DNA of 64,000 bases, taken from assembly GCA_900315495.1 (NCBI GenBank), contig OMZJ01000008.1, forward strand, positions 1 to 64,000, written 5' to 3'. The notes beneath the pieces were generated by a model. That model was not told the origin of the DNA. It made no database searches and was given only the letters and a program-made list of their open reading frames with translations. Source of the DNA: an uncultured Lachnospiraceae bacterium. GTDB taxonomy: Bacteria > Bacillota > Clostridia > Lachnospirales > Lachnospiraceae. This document shows, one piece after another, positions 34,849 through 43,998 of the stretch; positions within the stretch are counted from its first letter, which is position 1; every line of letters starts with the position of its first letter. A program made the translations under genes and the position numbers.

Positions 34849-36597
34849 ATGAAAATACGAATTTCGAATCTGAAAATCCCATCGGAGCGCTTCAGCGATG
34901 CGGAACTGGAAGCCGCCATCCGGCACCGACTGCATTTTGCGCCGGACCGCTGTCTTTCCTGGACCCTGGTCCGGAAATCGGTGGATGCGCGCAAAAAGCC
35001 CGCAATCTTTTTTGTCTGTACGGTGGATGCGGCCGTTCCGGATCACGAGGCACAGAGATTTCTGAAGCGACGGATTCCGGACATTCTGCCAGCCCCGGAG
35101 GAAACCTACCATTTCCCGGCGCCGGGGACGGAGAAACTGCGGGAGCGCCCGGTGATCTGCGGGTTTGGGCCGGCGGGTATGTTCTGCGCACTGCTTCTGG
35201 CGCAGCACGGATACCGGCCGATCGTGATCGAGCGGGGTGCCTGCGTGGAGGAGCGGGAGCGGGACGTCGAGGCCTTCTGGGGCGGCGGCGCGCTAAACCC
35301 GGAGTCCAATGTGTCCTTCGGCGAGGGCGGTGCCGGAACGTTTTCGGACGGCAAGCTGAATACCGGCGTCCGGGATACCAACCATCGGAACCGGGAAGTC
35401 CTCCAGGTTTTCGTGGAGCACGGCGCACCGGAATCCATCCTCACGCTGCAGAAGCCGCACATCGGAACAGACCTGCTCAAGCAGGTGGTGAAGAACATCC
35501 GGGAGGACATCATCCGCCTGGGCGGGGAGGTCCGCTTTCACAGCAAACTCACGGGATTGAACATCCGGGACGGCGCGCTCTGCGGAATCACGGTGCAGAC
35601 GCCCGAGGGCCTGCGGGAAATTCACTGCAGTGTCCTGGTTCTCACCGCGGGGCACAGCGCCCGGGATACCTTTTCCATGCTGTCGGCGTGCCTTCCGATG
35701 ACGGCCAAGCCCTTTGCGGTGGGTCTTCGCATCGAGCACCCGCAGCGGATGATCAATCTGGCCCAGTACGGATCGGAAGAACCAAAGAACCTTGCCCCGG
35801 CGGATTACAAGCTGACCTACCGCGCCTCCTCCGGGAGAGGCGTCTACAGCTTCTGCATGTGCCCTGGGGGCTTTGTCGTCAACGCGTCCACGGAGGCGGG
35901 GAGGCTGGCGGTCAACGGGATGAGCTATCACGCGCGGGATTCCCGCAACGCAAATTCCGCGCTGATCGTCACCGTCGGACCGGAGGATTTCCGAAGGGCA
36001 ATTGCCTGCGGGCCGGATCCAGACGCCCGGCGGACAGCGGACCGGACGGCTCCGGAATCCCTGAAGCCTTTGGACGTTCCGATGCAGGAGGCACTGCGGC
36101 AGGGAGAGCAGACTTTTCCGCAGAGCCTGAATCAGCAGGAGATCCTTGCCGGGATGGTGTTTCAGCGCCGGCTCGAGGAGGCGGCCTTCCGCGCGGCGGG
36201 CGGCAGAATCCCGGTGCAGCTCTCCGGGGATTTCATCGCGGGGAGGATGTCGGATGCCTTCGGAGAGGTCGAGCCCTGTATGCGGGGGCTGTACGGGTTC
36301 GGCGATCTGAACACGGTGCTGCCGGATCCCGTCGCGTCGGCGCTCAAGGAGGCCATCCCGCATTTCGGTGAGAGAATCCGCGGGTTTGACCGGCCGGATG
36401 CGGTGCTCTCCGGCGTGGAGAGCCGGACGTCCTCGCCGGTCCGGATCCTGCGGGACGACCATGGGGAATCCGCCGTCCGGGGAATCTACCCCTGCGGCGA
36501 AGGCGCGGGATATGCCGGCGGGATCACTTCCGCCGCGATGGACGGCTGCGCCGCGGCAGAGCACATTGCGGAAAAATACAGGCCCTGGCAGGAGTAA
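34849..36597 (+). CDS. FAD-dependent dehydrogenase-like protein
   Basis: 582 residues. An N-terminal domain of about 90 residues (IRISNLKIPSERFSDAELEA) precedes the FAD-binding fold, whose dinucleotide motif is PVICGFGPAGMFCALLLAQ. Further motifs are FGEGGAGTFSDGKLNTGV, RASSGRGVYSFCMCPGG and GEGAGYAGGITSAAMDG. This architecture defines a widespread but uncharacterised NAD(P)/FAD oxidoreductase family in Clostridia. The ATG at 34849 has AGGTG 4 nt upstream. Substrate unknown. Confidence 0.87.
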   Translation: MKIRISNLKIPSERFSDAELEAAIRHRLHFAPDRCLSWTLVRKSVDARKKPAIFFVCTVDAAVPDHEAQRFLKRRIPDILPAPEETYHFPAPGTEKLRERPVICGFGPAGMFCALLLAQHGYRPIVIERGACVEERERDVEAFWGGGALNPESNVSFGEGGAGTFSDGKLNTGVRDTNHRNREVLQVFVEHGAPESILTLQKPHIGTDLLKQVVKNIREDIIRLGGEVRFHSKLTGLNIRDGALCGITVQTPEGLREIHCSVLVLTAGHSARDTFSMLSACLPMTAKPFAVGLRIEHPQRMINLAQYGSEEPKNLAPADYKLTYRASSGRGVYSFCMCPGGFVVNASTEAGRLAVNGMSYHARDSRNANSALIVTVGPEDFRRAIACGPDPDARRTADRTAPESLKPLDVPMQEALRQGEQTFPQSLNQQEILAGMVFQRRLEEAAFRAAGGRIPVQLSGDFIAGRMSDAFGEVEPCMRGLYGFGDLNTVLPDPVASALKEAIPHFGERIRGFDRPDAVLSGVESRTSSPVRILRDDHGESAVRGIYPCGEGAGYAGGITSAAMDGCAAAEHIAEKYRPWQE

Positions 36598-36646
36598 AAC
36601 GAAAAGAAGACCGGAGGTCCGGCTGAAAAAACAGGAGGATTGTGAG

Positions 36647-36883
36647 ATGGCAGTGACAGATCAGGATATCGCCAGAATCAATGAGCTGTATCGGAAACAG
36701 AAGGCGGGGACTTTGACGGAGGCGGAAAAGGCGGAACAGAAAAGGCTCCGCGCGGCTTATGTGCAGTCGATCCGGCAGAGCCTGCGCGGAAATCTGGAAT
36801 CCATCAAGATTCAGGAGCCAGACGGAACGATTGTGGATGTGAAGGCGCGCCACGAGAAGAACTTCCCGGGAGTGAAGGACTGA
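36647..36883 (+). CDS. DUF896 (YnzC-like) small protein
   Basis: 78 residues. The helical hairpin IARINELYRKQKAGTLTEAE then EQKRLRAAYVQSIRQSLRG matches the DUF896/YnzC family, typified by a short two-helix bundle. A less conserved tail ends in the HEKNFPGVKD segment. YnzC in Bacillus is SOS-associated; the role of the family is unresolved. The ATG has ACAGGAGG about 9 nt upstream. TGATG overlap with the next gene shows translational coupling. Confidence 0.88.
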   Translation: MAVTDQDIARINELYRKQKAGTLTEAEKAEQKRLRAAYVQSIRQSLRGNLESIKIQEPDGTIVDVKARHEKNFPGVKD

Positions 36884-37461
36884 TGAACCGGATTCAGATG
36901 CAGAAACTGCGGGAGGAGATTCCGGAGCGGGAGAAGAAGTCGGAGATGATCTTTCAGATCATCACGGAAAGTGCCCTGTACCGGAACGCGGAAACGGTCT
37001 TTCTCTATCTCTCCGTCGGCGCGGAGGTATCCACGGGGAAACTTCTGGAGGCCGTCCTGCGGGATGGGAAGCGGGCGGCGGCGCCGGTGCCCGGCCGCAG
37101 AGGGCAGATGACGTTCCGCCAGGTCCGAAATCCCGCGGAGGATCTCGTGACGGGAAAATTCGGCGGAATCCCGGAGCCGCGTCCGACCTGCCCGGAATGC
37201 ATTCCAGATCCGAATGACCTGATCCTGGTGCCGGGGCTCCTGTTTGACCGGCGGGGCTTCCGGATCGGGTACGGCGCCGGATACTACGACCGGTATCTGG
37301 CAAAGCTCTCGGACGGGTGCAAACCGGTCGGCATATGCTTTCAGGGCCAGCTGACGGAGCGCATCGACAATAAGCCATGGGACATTCCGGTCGCGCGGAT
37401 TGTGACGGAGACCGGCCTGCGGGACTGCGATGCGGAGGAAGCGCCGAAGACAGAATCCTGA
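36883..37461 (+). CDS. 5-formyltetrahydrofolate cyclo-ligase
   Basis: 192 residues, usual size. The N-terminal basic/Ser region, the VFLYLSVGAEVSTGKLL substrate segment and the C-terminal signature DLILVPGLLFDRRGFRIGYG followed by GYYDRYLAKL are all present. It converts 5-formyl-THF to 5,10-methenyl-THF with ATP, restoring an inhibitory folate to the one-carbon pool. The 175-bp gap after it shows no gene. Confidence 0.93.
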   Translation: MNRIQMQKLREEIPEREKKSEMIFQIITESALYRNAETVFLYLSVGAEVSTGKLLEAVLRDGKRAAAPVPGRRGQMTFRQVRNPAEDLVTGKFGGIPEPRPTCPECIPDPNDLILVPGLLFDRRGFRIGYGAGYYDRYLAKLSDGCKPVGICFQGQLTERIDNKPWDIPVARIVTETGLRDCDAEEAPKTES

Positions 37462-37636
37462 TGCGGCCGTGGACGCTTCGGGCTGCCTGCGGGAAGAAAT
37501 CCGGCGGCGACCGGAGGCCTGTTTGCGCGAAGCTGTGAACGCAGCGGCCGCCTTCGGGCAGGAACCGCGCAGTCATGGAAGGCGTTTTCTGACGAAATCG
37601 GAAGCACAACCGCAGATTCCTAAGAAGGATGGAAAG

Positions 37637-38116
37637 ATGAAGATAACACTGCTGACTGTCGGGAAAATCCGGGAGAGCTGGTGGACGGAAGCCATTGCGG
37701 AGTATGTCAAGCGCCTCGGCGCATATGCGAAAGTCAGTATCATCGAGGTGGAGGATGAGAAGACGCCGGAACATGCGCCGGCGGCGCTGGAGGAGCAGAT
37801 CAAGGACAAAGAGGGACAGAGGCTTCTGGCAAAGCTTCCCCCGGATGCCTATCTGATTGCGCTCACGATCCATGGAAAGGCTTTTTCCTCCCCGGAACTG
37901 GCCGCACATCTGCAGGAGCGGATGAACCGCGGAAATTCCCACATCGCCTTTGCCATCGGCGGGTCTCTGGGCCTTTCCTCCGGGGTGCTGGCGGCGGCGC
38001 GGGAGGAGATCAGCTTCTCCCGGCTGACCTTTCCGCATCAGATGATGCGGGTCATCCTGCTGGAACAGATTTACCGGTCCTTCCGGATCCTGAACCATGA
38101 ACCGTATCACAAGTGA
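37637..38116 (+). CDS. rlmH: 23S rRNA pseudouridine-1915 N3-methyltransferase RlmH
   Basis: 159 residues, exactly the family length. It starts MKITLLTVGKIRESW. The SPOUT knot region reads HIAFAIGGSLGLSSGV, and the C-terminus HQMMRVILLEQIYRSFRIL ends in NHEPYHK, the active-site tail of RlmH. It uses SAM to methylate pseudouridine 1915 in helix 69 of assembled 70S ribosomes. The ATG follows AAGAAGGATGGAAAG. Confidence 0.97.
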   Translation: MKITLLTVGKIRESWWTEAIAEYVKRLGAYAKVSIIEVEDEKTPEHAPAALEEQIKDKEGQRLLAKLPPDAYLIALTIHGKAFSSPELAAHLQERMNRGNSHIAFAIGGSLGLSSGVLAAAREEISFSRLTFPHQMMRVILLEQIYRSFRILNHEPYHK

Positions 38117-38140
38117 CCGGACCGGCCGAAAGGAGCATTT

Positions 38141-39292
38141 ATGATTTATGCAGATCATGCGGCGACTACCCGCATCTCGGAATCGGCGCTTCGCGTTTAC
38201 GACGATGTATGCCGCAGTGATTTCGGCAATCCTTCGTCGCTGTATGCGGACGGGAGAAAGGCCCGTGCGGTGCTGGAACAGGCCAGAAGGGAGGTGGCGG
38301 ACTGTCTGGGCGCAGATCCCGTGGGCGTCATTTTCACTTCCGGCGGGAGTGAGTCTGACAACTGCGCAATCCGTGCGGCGGCCGCCCTCGGGCGGGCGCA
38401 GGGGAAGTGTCATCTCATTTCCACACAGTTTGAGCATCACGCGGTGCTGCACACACTGCGGAAACTGGAGCGGGAGGGATATTCCGTGACGCTCCTCGCG
38501 CCGGACCGGGAGGGATTCATTCACCCGGAACAGGTGGAGGAAGCGATCACGCCGGATACTGCGCTGGTCAGCGTCATGACGGCAAACAATGAGATCGGGA
38601 CCATCCAGCCGGCCGCAGAGATCGGCGAAGTCTGCAGGCGGCACGGCGTCCTGTTTCACACCGATGCGGTACAGGCGGCGGGACACATTCCGGTACATTT
38701 CCGAGACATGCATGCGGATTTTCTCGCGCTGTCTGCCCACAAATTTGAGGGGCCGCGGGGAACCGGCGCCCTCCTGGTCCGGCCGGGGCTTGCCGTGGAA
38801 CCTCTGATCGAGGGCGGCGGCCAGGAGAGAGGCCGCCGCGCCGGTACGGAGAATACGGCGGGGATTGCCGCGATGGCCGCGGCGCTGCGGGAAAACTGTG
38901 CGCAGATGGCAGAGCGGTCGGCGCGCGTGGCGGACCTCCGGGACCGGCTGATTGACGCCGTGCTGCAGATTCCGGGCAGCCATCTGAACGGAAGCCGTAA
39001 GAAGAGGCTGCCGGGCAATGCCAGCTTTGTCTTTGAGGGGATTGAGAGCGAATCGCTGCTGCTCCTTCTGGACAGCGCGGGCATTGAGGCGTCCACGGGG
39101 TCCGCATGCAGTGCCGGTTCCGTCGAGCCCAGCCACGTGCTTCTGTCGATCGGCGTTCCGGAACAGCTTGCGCACGGTTCGCTTCGTCTGACGCTCGGCC
39201 CGGAAAACACAGAGCAGGAAATCGATGAGATTGCGGAAACACTCCGTTCGCTGGTGGAGGAACTGAGAGAGAATGCGGGAGAAAATCCATAA
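38141..39292 (+). CDS. Cysteine desulfurase (NifS/IscS-type)
   Basis: 383 residues, PLP-dependent class V aminotransferase fold. H100 and D175 (LFHTDAVQ) are cofactor contacts, K201 in LSAHKFEGPRGTG is the Schiff-base lysine, and C323 in TGSACSAGSVEPS is the catalytic cysteine on its loop. It starts with the classic IYADHAATTRIS. It moves sulfur from cysteine to a carrier for Fe-S or thio-tRNA synthesis. No iscU or thiI lies beside it; the next gene, overlapping by 20 bp, is a redox membrane protein. Confidence 0.93.
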   Translation: MIYADHAATTRISESALRVYDDVCRSDFGNPSSLYADGRKARAVLEQARREVADCLGADPVGVIFTSGGSESDNCAIRAAAALGRAQGKCHLISTQFEHHAVLHTLRKLEREGYSVTLLAPDREGFIHPEQVEEAITPDTALVSVMTANNEIGTIQPAAEIGEVCRRHGVLFHTDAVQAAGHIPVHFRDMHADFLALSAHKFEGPRGTGALLVRPGLAVEPLIEGGGQERGRRAGTENTAGIAAMAAALRENCAQMAERSARVADLRDRLIDAVLQIPGSHLNGSRKKRLPGNASFVFEGIESESLLLLLDSAGIEASTGSACSAGSVEPSHVLLSIGVPEQLAHGSLRLTLGPENTEQEIDEIAETLRSLVEELRENAGENP

Positions 39293-41072
39293 AAGGGGGA
39301 AAAGACCGGGGGCAGGAGCGACATGTCTGGCCGCCTGCCTCTTTTTGATTCTGTCCGGCGCCGGGGGGATCCGGGTGTCTGCGGCCGCGGTGCCGGAACA
39401 ATCGGCGGGGATAATCCAGGCCGCGGCAGCTGTGCGCGGGACATGGCCGGAGGAATGTGCATCGGCAGTCACTGGACAGGTGGAATGGTTGAAAGGAAAT
39501 GCGCCGGCTAGCGCTGCACGGACAGAATCTTCAGGAGATTCGGAAGAGCCGGTGCGGATGGATTACTATTATTTCAACACCTGCTCCGCCTGCACGCCGG
39601 AAGAGGAATTCTATGAGATTGTCCGGGAGGAGATCGGGGACCTGCGCGGGGAGTATCCCATAGTCATCCAGGAACACAATACGTTTCAGTCCGGCGCGCG
39701 GGCCGATTTCCAGAAGATGGAGGAAGCACTGGGGCTGACGGACCTTCCCTCGGAGAGCGAAGTCCTGGTGATCGGGGATCAGGCCCTCGTCGGGCGCGAC
39801 CAGATCTCCCGAAATCTGCGCGCCTTCTTTCTGGAACAGGTGGGAGTCGGTGCAGAAGTCCGGACAGAACCCGAAACCGGTTCGCCCCCTGCGGAATCCG
39901 CGAGTTCCCCGGAGACACAAACACCTTCCTCTGCGGGGTTTGAAGGGGGGTCTGATCTCTGGAACGACGAGATCTCGGACAGTGATTCGGTGCTCTGGCT
40001 GTTTACGACGCTCTCGTGCGCCGACTGCGGCCGGGTCTACCGCCTGCTCGATCAGATCGGGGATACGGTGACGCTTGCGGACGGCTCGGTCTCCCGGGTG
40101 GTCGTGAAAGAGACGAATATCACGGAGGAAAACAACGTTGCGGTTCTGTATGCGCTCTTTGACGCATACGGCGTGCCGGACAGCAGCCAGCAGGTTCCCG
40201 CACTGTTTTACCAGGACGGCTGGCTGACCGGTGCGGATGACATTGAACAGAATCTGGAAAAGGACCTGCGCGCGGGGCAGATGCAGCATCTGGATCCGGC
40301 GCGTTTCCGGGAAGCGGCCGCGCAGAGCACGGCGGCGGGCGAGAGCAGTGTACAGAATCCGCCGAATCCGCTGTCGCTGATTCTGACAGGGCTCGTCAAC
40401 GGGCTGAATCCGTGCGGCGCTTCGATGCTTCTGATGCTTCTGGCGGGGGTGATTGCCGTCGGCGGAAAAATTCTCATGACAGGGCTCTCCTATCTGACAG
40501 GAAAAATGGCGGCCTACTTTGCGATGGGATTCGGCCTGTACCGCCTGCTGCAGATGATTGACACGGCTTTCCTGTCCGGCCTGAGCCGCGTGCTCTCATG
40601 GATTTTTGCCGGCATTTTCCTGGTGCTGGCGGTGCTTTACGTGATTGATTTCGTTCACGTGCGGAGGGAAGAGTACGGAAAGGAGCGGATGCAGCTGCCG
40701 CAGGGGCTGCGCCGGTGGAACCGGAAGCTGATTCAGCGGGCGGCCTCCGCAAGGGCATCCCGCCTGGTTCCCGTGTGCTTTGCCCTCGGTGTGGTCGTTT
40801 CCGCGGGGGAATTCTTCTGCACCGGCCAGGTCTATCTGGCGGAGATTCTCTATCTGATGCGAAGCGGCACCGGGCACGCGCAGGCGGTGCTCTCCTTTAT
40901 CCTGTATGTCACAGCGATGTGCGTGCCCAGTCTCCTCTTAGTGCTTGTCGTGGCAAAAACCGGAAACACCGTACGGGCATCCAATACCTCCCTGCAGGCA
41001 CTCCCGGCAATCAAGCTTTTAACCGCCATTGTTTTCGCGGTTTTTGCGGTGCTGATGCTCTTCCTGCGGTGA
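39273..41072 (+). CDS. Membrane thiol-redox protein: two thioredoxin-like domains fused to a CcdA/DsbD-like domain
   Basis: 599 residues. A signal peptide or anchor lies at about 15-38. The first extracytoplasmic thioredoxin-like domain has CSAC (C104/C107) and the second CADC (C249/C252), joined by a Pro/Ser/Thr linker. From about residue 365 the protein is polytopic, with C381 in NGLNPCGAS and C516 in SAGEFFCTGQVY, the positions of the redox cysteines in CcdA/DsbD transmembrane domains. It should carry electrons from the cytosol to extracytoplasmic thiols. The start overlaps the cysteine desulfurase by 20 bp. The duplicated redox domains fused in front of the membrane part are unusual. Confidence 0.8.
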   Translation: MREKIHKRGKRPGAGATCLAACLFLILSGAGGIRVSAAAVPEQSAGIIQAAAAVRGTWPEECASAVTGQVEWLKGNAPASAARTESSGDSEEPVRMDYYYFNTCSACTPEEEFYEIVREEIGDLRGEYPIVIQEHNTFQSGARADFQKMEEALGLTDLPSESEVLVIGDQALVGRDQISRNLRAFFLEQVGVGAEVRTEPETGSPPAESASSPETQTPSSAGFEGGSDLWNDEISDSDSVLWLFTTLSCADCGRVYRLLDQIGDTVTLADGSVSRVVVKETNITEENNVAVLYALFDAYGVPDSSQQVPALFYQDGWLTGADDIEQNLEKDLRAGQMQHLDPARFREAAAQSTAAGESSVQNPPNPLSLILTGLVNGLNPCGASMLLMLLAGVIAVGGKILMTGLSYLTGKMAAYFAMGFGLYRLLQMIDTAFLSGLSRVLSWIFAGIFLVLAVLYVIDFVHVRREEYGKERMQLPQGLRRWNRKLIQRAASARASRLVPVCFALGVVVSAGEFFCTGQVYLAEILYLMRSGTGHAQAVLSFILYVTAMCVPSLLLVLVVAKTGNTVRASNTSLQALPAIKLLTAIVFAVFAVLMLFLR

Positions 41073-41148
41073 CACAACCGCTGGCTTTTTGACGCTTGCA
41101 CTGTTTCGGGTGCAGTAAGCATCCGGAGAAACAGGTCTTGTGAATAAG

Positions 41149-41185
41149 GACCCCCGGCCGGAGCGTGCTGCTCCGGCCGGGGGTC
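41149..41185. terminator. Bidirectional terminator between convergent genes
   Basis: A 16-bp perfect stem (GACCCCCGGCCGGAGC / GCTCCGGCCGGGGGTC) with a 5-nt loop lies midway between the convergent redox and GH13 genes. Confidence 0.85.
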
Positions 41186-41225
41186 TGACGTTTCTGGATG
41201 GTTTCAATCTGTTCTGTTCGCCTGA

Positions 41226-42842
41226 TCAGTCATCCGGGCAGAAGAGTGCGAAGCTCTGCGGCCCGAGCGTGACCCGGCCGTTGCTGTAGCTTCCGGTGCC
41301 GATGGTGTAAAGTGCCTTCATGTTTCTGCGGTAAACCGAAGGAAGCACCGTGCTGCGGGACGATCCGGAGGGATTGACCGCGGCGATCAGGTCGCCTCTG
41401 CGGTAGACGAACAGCGGGTTCTCATCCGATGCAAACACGGAGGAGAAATCGGCATCCGCCTGCAGGTCGCTGTGTGCGTGCCGCAGGGCAATCAGAGCCT
41501 TCACGGTGTTCAGAAGGGAATCCGGATCCTTTGCCTGATCCTCGACCGTCGGGGCATCCGCCGACGGATCCTGCGGCAGGTAGATGGCGGAAGAATCCGC
41601 ATCAGAGAATCCGTAATTGGCCCCGTGGTTCCACTGCATCGGCGTGCGGGAGCCGGTACGGAAATATCCGCCCTCTTTGGTCGGCAGGTTCAGATAGCGC
41701 ATGCCGATTTCATCGCCGTAGTACAGGAACGGTACGCCCGGCATGGTGAACAGGAACGCGTAGAAGAGCTTCAGCTCGTCATACGAGAGGCTGTATCTGA
41801 GGCGGACCGTGTCATGGTTGCCGGAGATCAGGCTGATATAGCCGTCCTTCTTCGTCCGCTGCAGCATGGGAGCATACTGCGCCGTGAACTTCGTAACGGT
41901 TCCGCCGGCATCCTTCTTGAAGTAGCTGTGATCCTCATATGCGGGCGAGGGCTTCCCATTTCCGATGAATCCGTTTCCGGACTGAACGATCCGGTCGGTA
42001 TGATTCTGATAATCCCGGACCAGCGTGCCGAAGGCCTGATCGGAATTGTTCAGAATGAAATCCATGTGGAAACCGGCCGGCAGTGCCTGCTCCGGGCAGC
42101 TCCACTCGGAGACAAAGGCGGCCTCCGGGTATTCTGCGTCGAGCATGGCGCGCACATTCCGCCAGACCGCGCTGGTTCCGCTCTTTTTCTCGTCATCCCC
42201 CTTGACCAGAGAGTCCGCCATGTCCACGCGGAAGCCGTCCAGCCCCAGATCCAGCCAGAAGCGGATGACATCCTTGAGTGCCTCGACGGTGGCAACGGCG
42301 TCAGGATCGTCCGTGGCGGTCTGCCAGGGCTCGGTCTTGTGGAGGAAGCCGTAGTTCAGTGCAGGCTGGCACTTGAAGAAATTGATCATGTACGTGGCAC
42401 TGCGCTCCGCCTCGCCTGCGATGATCCGGTATCCGTCCATGCCCTGGAAGCAGAAGTCTGACCAGATGTAACGGCCGGACAGGGGATTTTTCTCCGCTTT
42501 GGAGCTCTCCCGGAACCAGGCGTGCTCCTCCGAGGTGTGTCCTGCGACAAGGTCGAACAGGACGTGCATGCCGCGACGGTGCGCTTCTTCAAAAAGCCGC
42601 ACCGCATCCGCATTCGTGCCGTAGCGCGGCGCGATCTTTTTGTAGTCCCGGACGTCATAGCCCGCGTCCTTGAAGGGAGAGTCAAAACAAGGATTCAGCC
42701 AGAGGGCGTTGAACCCGAGATCATGGATATAATCCAGCTTTTCAATGATTCCCTGCAGATCACCGATGCCGTCGCTGTTCGTATCACAGTACGACTGCGG
42801 ATAAATCTCATAGAAGACCGCGTCTTTCAGCCATGCTGGCAT
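41226..42842 (-). CDS. GH13 alpha-glucosidase family protein
   Basis: 538 residues without a signal peptide, so intracellular. It begins LKDAVFYEIYPQSYCDTNSDGIG, typical of the oligo-1,6-glucosidase/trehalose-processing GH13 group. The nucleophile is D207 in GFRVDMADSL, the acid/base E246 in FVSEWSCPEQ and the third carboxylate D344 in SGNHDTVR. Region I reads FDLVAGHTSEEH, with Gly where DxVxNH usually has Asn. A C-terminal beta domain ends the protein. It probably hydrolyses imported malto- or isomalto-oligosaccharides or a related disaccharide. The ATG has GGAGGT 6 nt upstream. The 170-bp gap upstream holds nothing obvious. Confidence 0.88.
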   Translation of the reverse strand: MPAWLKDAVFYEIYPQSYCDTNSDGIGDLQGIIEKLDYIHDLGFNALWLNPCFDSPFKDAGYDVRDYKKIAPRYGTNADAVRLFEEAHRRGMHVLFDLVAGHTSEEHAWFRESSKAEKNPLSGRYIWSDFCFQGMDGYRIIAGEAERSATYMINFFKCQPALNYGFLHKTEPWQTATDDPDAVATVEALKDVIRFWLDLGLDGFRVDMADSLVKGDDEKKSGTSAVWRNVRAMLDAEYPEAAFVSEWSCPEQALPAGFHMDFILNNSDQAFGTLVRDYQNHTDRIVQSGNGFIGNGKPSPAYEDHSYFKKDAGGTVTKFTAQYAPMLQRTKKDGYISLISGNHDTVRLRYSLSYDELKLFYAFLFTMPGVPFLYYGDEIGMRYLNLPTKEGGYFRTGSRTPMQWNHGANYGFSDADSSAIYLPQDPSADAPTVEDQAKDPDSLLNTVKALIALRHAHSDLQADADFSSVFASDENPLFVYRRGDLIAAVNPSGSSRSTVLPSVYRRNMKALYTIGTGSYSNGRVTLGPQSFALFCPDD

Positions 42843-43013
42843 AGAAGCTACCTCCGTTTTTCCTGTTGTATTTTTCGTTCGCTGTGGTTCCGTGCGTCCC
42901 CGCGGAATTGGACTTGGATTTGCCAGGCGGTGCTCTGCGACAGAAGTTTCCGTGCGCCCCGCTGTACGGCCAATTATAGCATTTCTGCGATGGATTGGAA
43001 GAGGGAGATTTCG

Positions 43014-43313
43014 TCAGGCTGTTTTGGTCCAAACGGCGTCCGTCAGTTCCGAAAGCCCCGTCAAGGCGCGGATCTGCGCCAGATCCTTCTCTCCCTGCAG
43101 GAGGCTTGCGGTGAGATCCGCCGCGATGCGGAGCCTGGCCGCGCTCCGGTGAATTTCACAGGGCTCCGGGTCATTGAAATAACGGATGCTCGCAGAGAGA
43201 ATCGCCTCCTCTGTGAGCGGAATCTCGGAGACCGGCCCCTCATACAGCACCTGATCCGCGGATTTCAATGTGATCCTGTGCGTAATTCGTGATTTTTTCC
43301 GGAATATTTCCAT
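43014..43313 (-). CDS. Hypothetical protein, 99 residues
   Basis: A small soluble protein starting MEIFRKKSRITHRITLKSAD, with a central beta-like part (LYEGPVSEIPLTEEAILSAS) and a helical C-terminal half (LRIAADLTASLLQGEKDLAQ). It has one cysteine and no membrane segment. AAGGGGG lies 8 nt upstream of the ATG, which favours a real gene. It lies upstream of GH13 on the same strand but 170 bp away, so an operon is uncertain. I do not recognise the family. Confidence 0.5.
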   Translation of the reverse strand: MEIFRKKSRITHRITLKSADQVLYEGPVSEIPLTEEAILSASIRYFNDPEPCEIHRSAARLRIAADLTASLLQGEKDLAQIRALTGLSELTDAVWTKTA

Positions 43314-43930
43314 GAAATTTTCCCCCTTTTGCCAGTTTCGTTTCCCGCAGATGCTGATCCGGCTTGCGGTACTCTGGCAGCTGCCGGACAGATTCTTCTG
43401 CTTTCCTGGTTTCCGGCATGCGCCGTACAGCGGTGCGGCCGCTTTGCCGCTGCAGATCCTGCCGTCTGCCGCTGCGTTTTCCCCATCATAGCACAGGAGG
43501 GGGAGATTGCCCAGTGCCGCCTCCGCCTACGGCCGGGATTTCCTGACAGGGCGGCCTGTTGAATGCAGATTCGAGATTCCCTCTGATCCGCCTGCAGTCA
43601 CGATTTCCGGCCGTCGTGCTCCCCGGCTGCCGTTTTCCGGAAAAGCGGAGCAGAACGTCTGACACGTTTATCTATTTAAACCAAAACTGTCAGGATTTTG
43701 TACAATGTACGCTGACAGGGCAGGACGCGCGGGCTCACGGCATCCGCGCCGTTATGTGGAGCGGAGAAATGACACAAATCAGGTAAAATGCGGAGAGAAA
43801 CCGATCAAAATGTGGTACAAATCAGAAATAAAACCGGAGAAATCAACGCAGAAATGAGGTGGAAATACCATAATAGACAGAATAAATAATATTTGGACAG
43901 CCTTTTTGATCAAGATTGATTCATTTTATC
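43314..43930. other. Long upstream region of the ABC transporter operon
   Basis: No supportable gene in about 620 bp. The second half becomes AT-rich. Notable elements are CTGTCA (43687-43692) facing TGACAG about 20 bp later, TACAAT close to 43700, and a repeated ACAAATCAG separated by about 60 bp (near 43774 and 43817). These could be regulator sites for the solute-binding protein gene; no regulator gene is adjacent. Confidence 0.35.
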
Positions 43931-43959
43931 TTGCATTCACCGGACAGCCGTGCTATGAT
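43931..43959 (+). promoter_or_regulatory. Promoter for the solute-binding protein gene
   Basis: TTGCAT (4/6), an exact 17-bp spacer and TATGAT (5/6) lie 39 bp before the start codon, with AAAGGAGG between. Confidence 0.6.
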
Positions 43960-43998
43960 TTTGACATCACCGATGTCTTCTTCGGAAAAGGAGGAAAA

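Noticed and set aside
36962-39472. 836-codon minus-strand frame across folate ligase, rlmH and cysteine desulfurase
   Set aside because: Opposite three clear housekeeping genes, with no recognisable domain and no ribosome-binding site.
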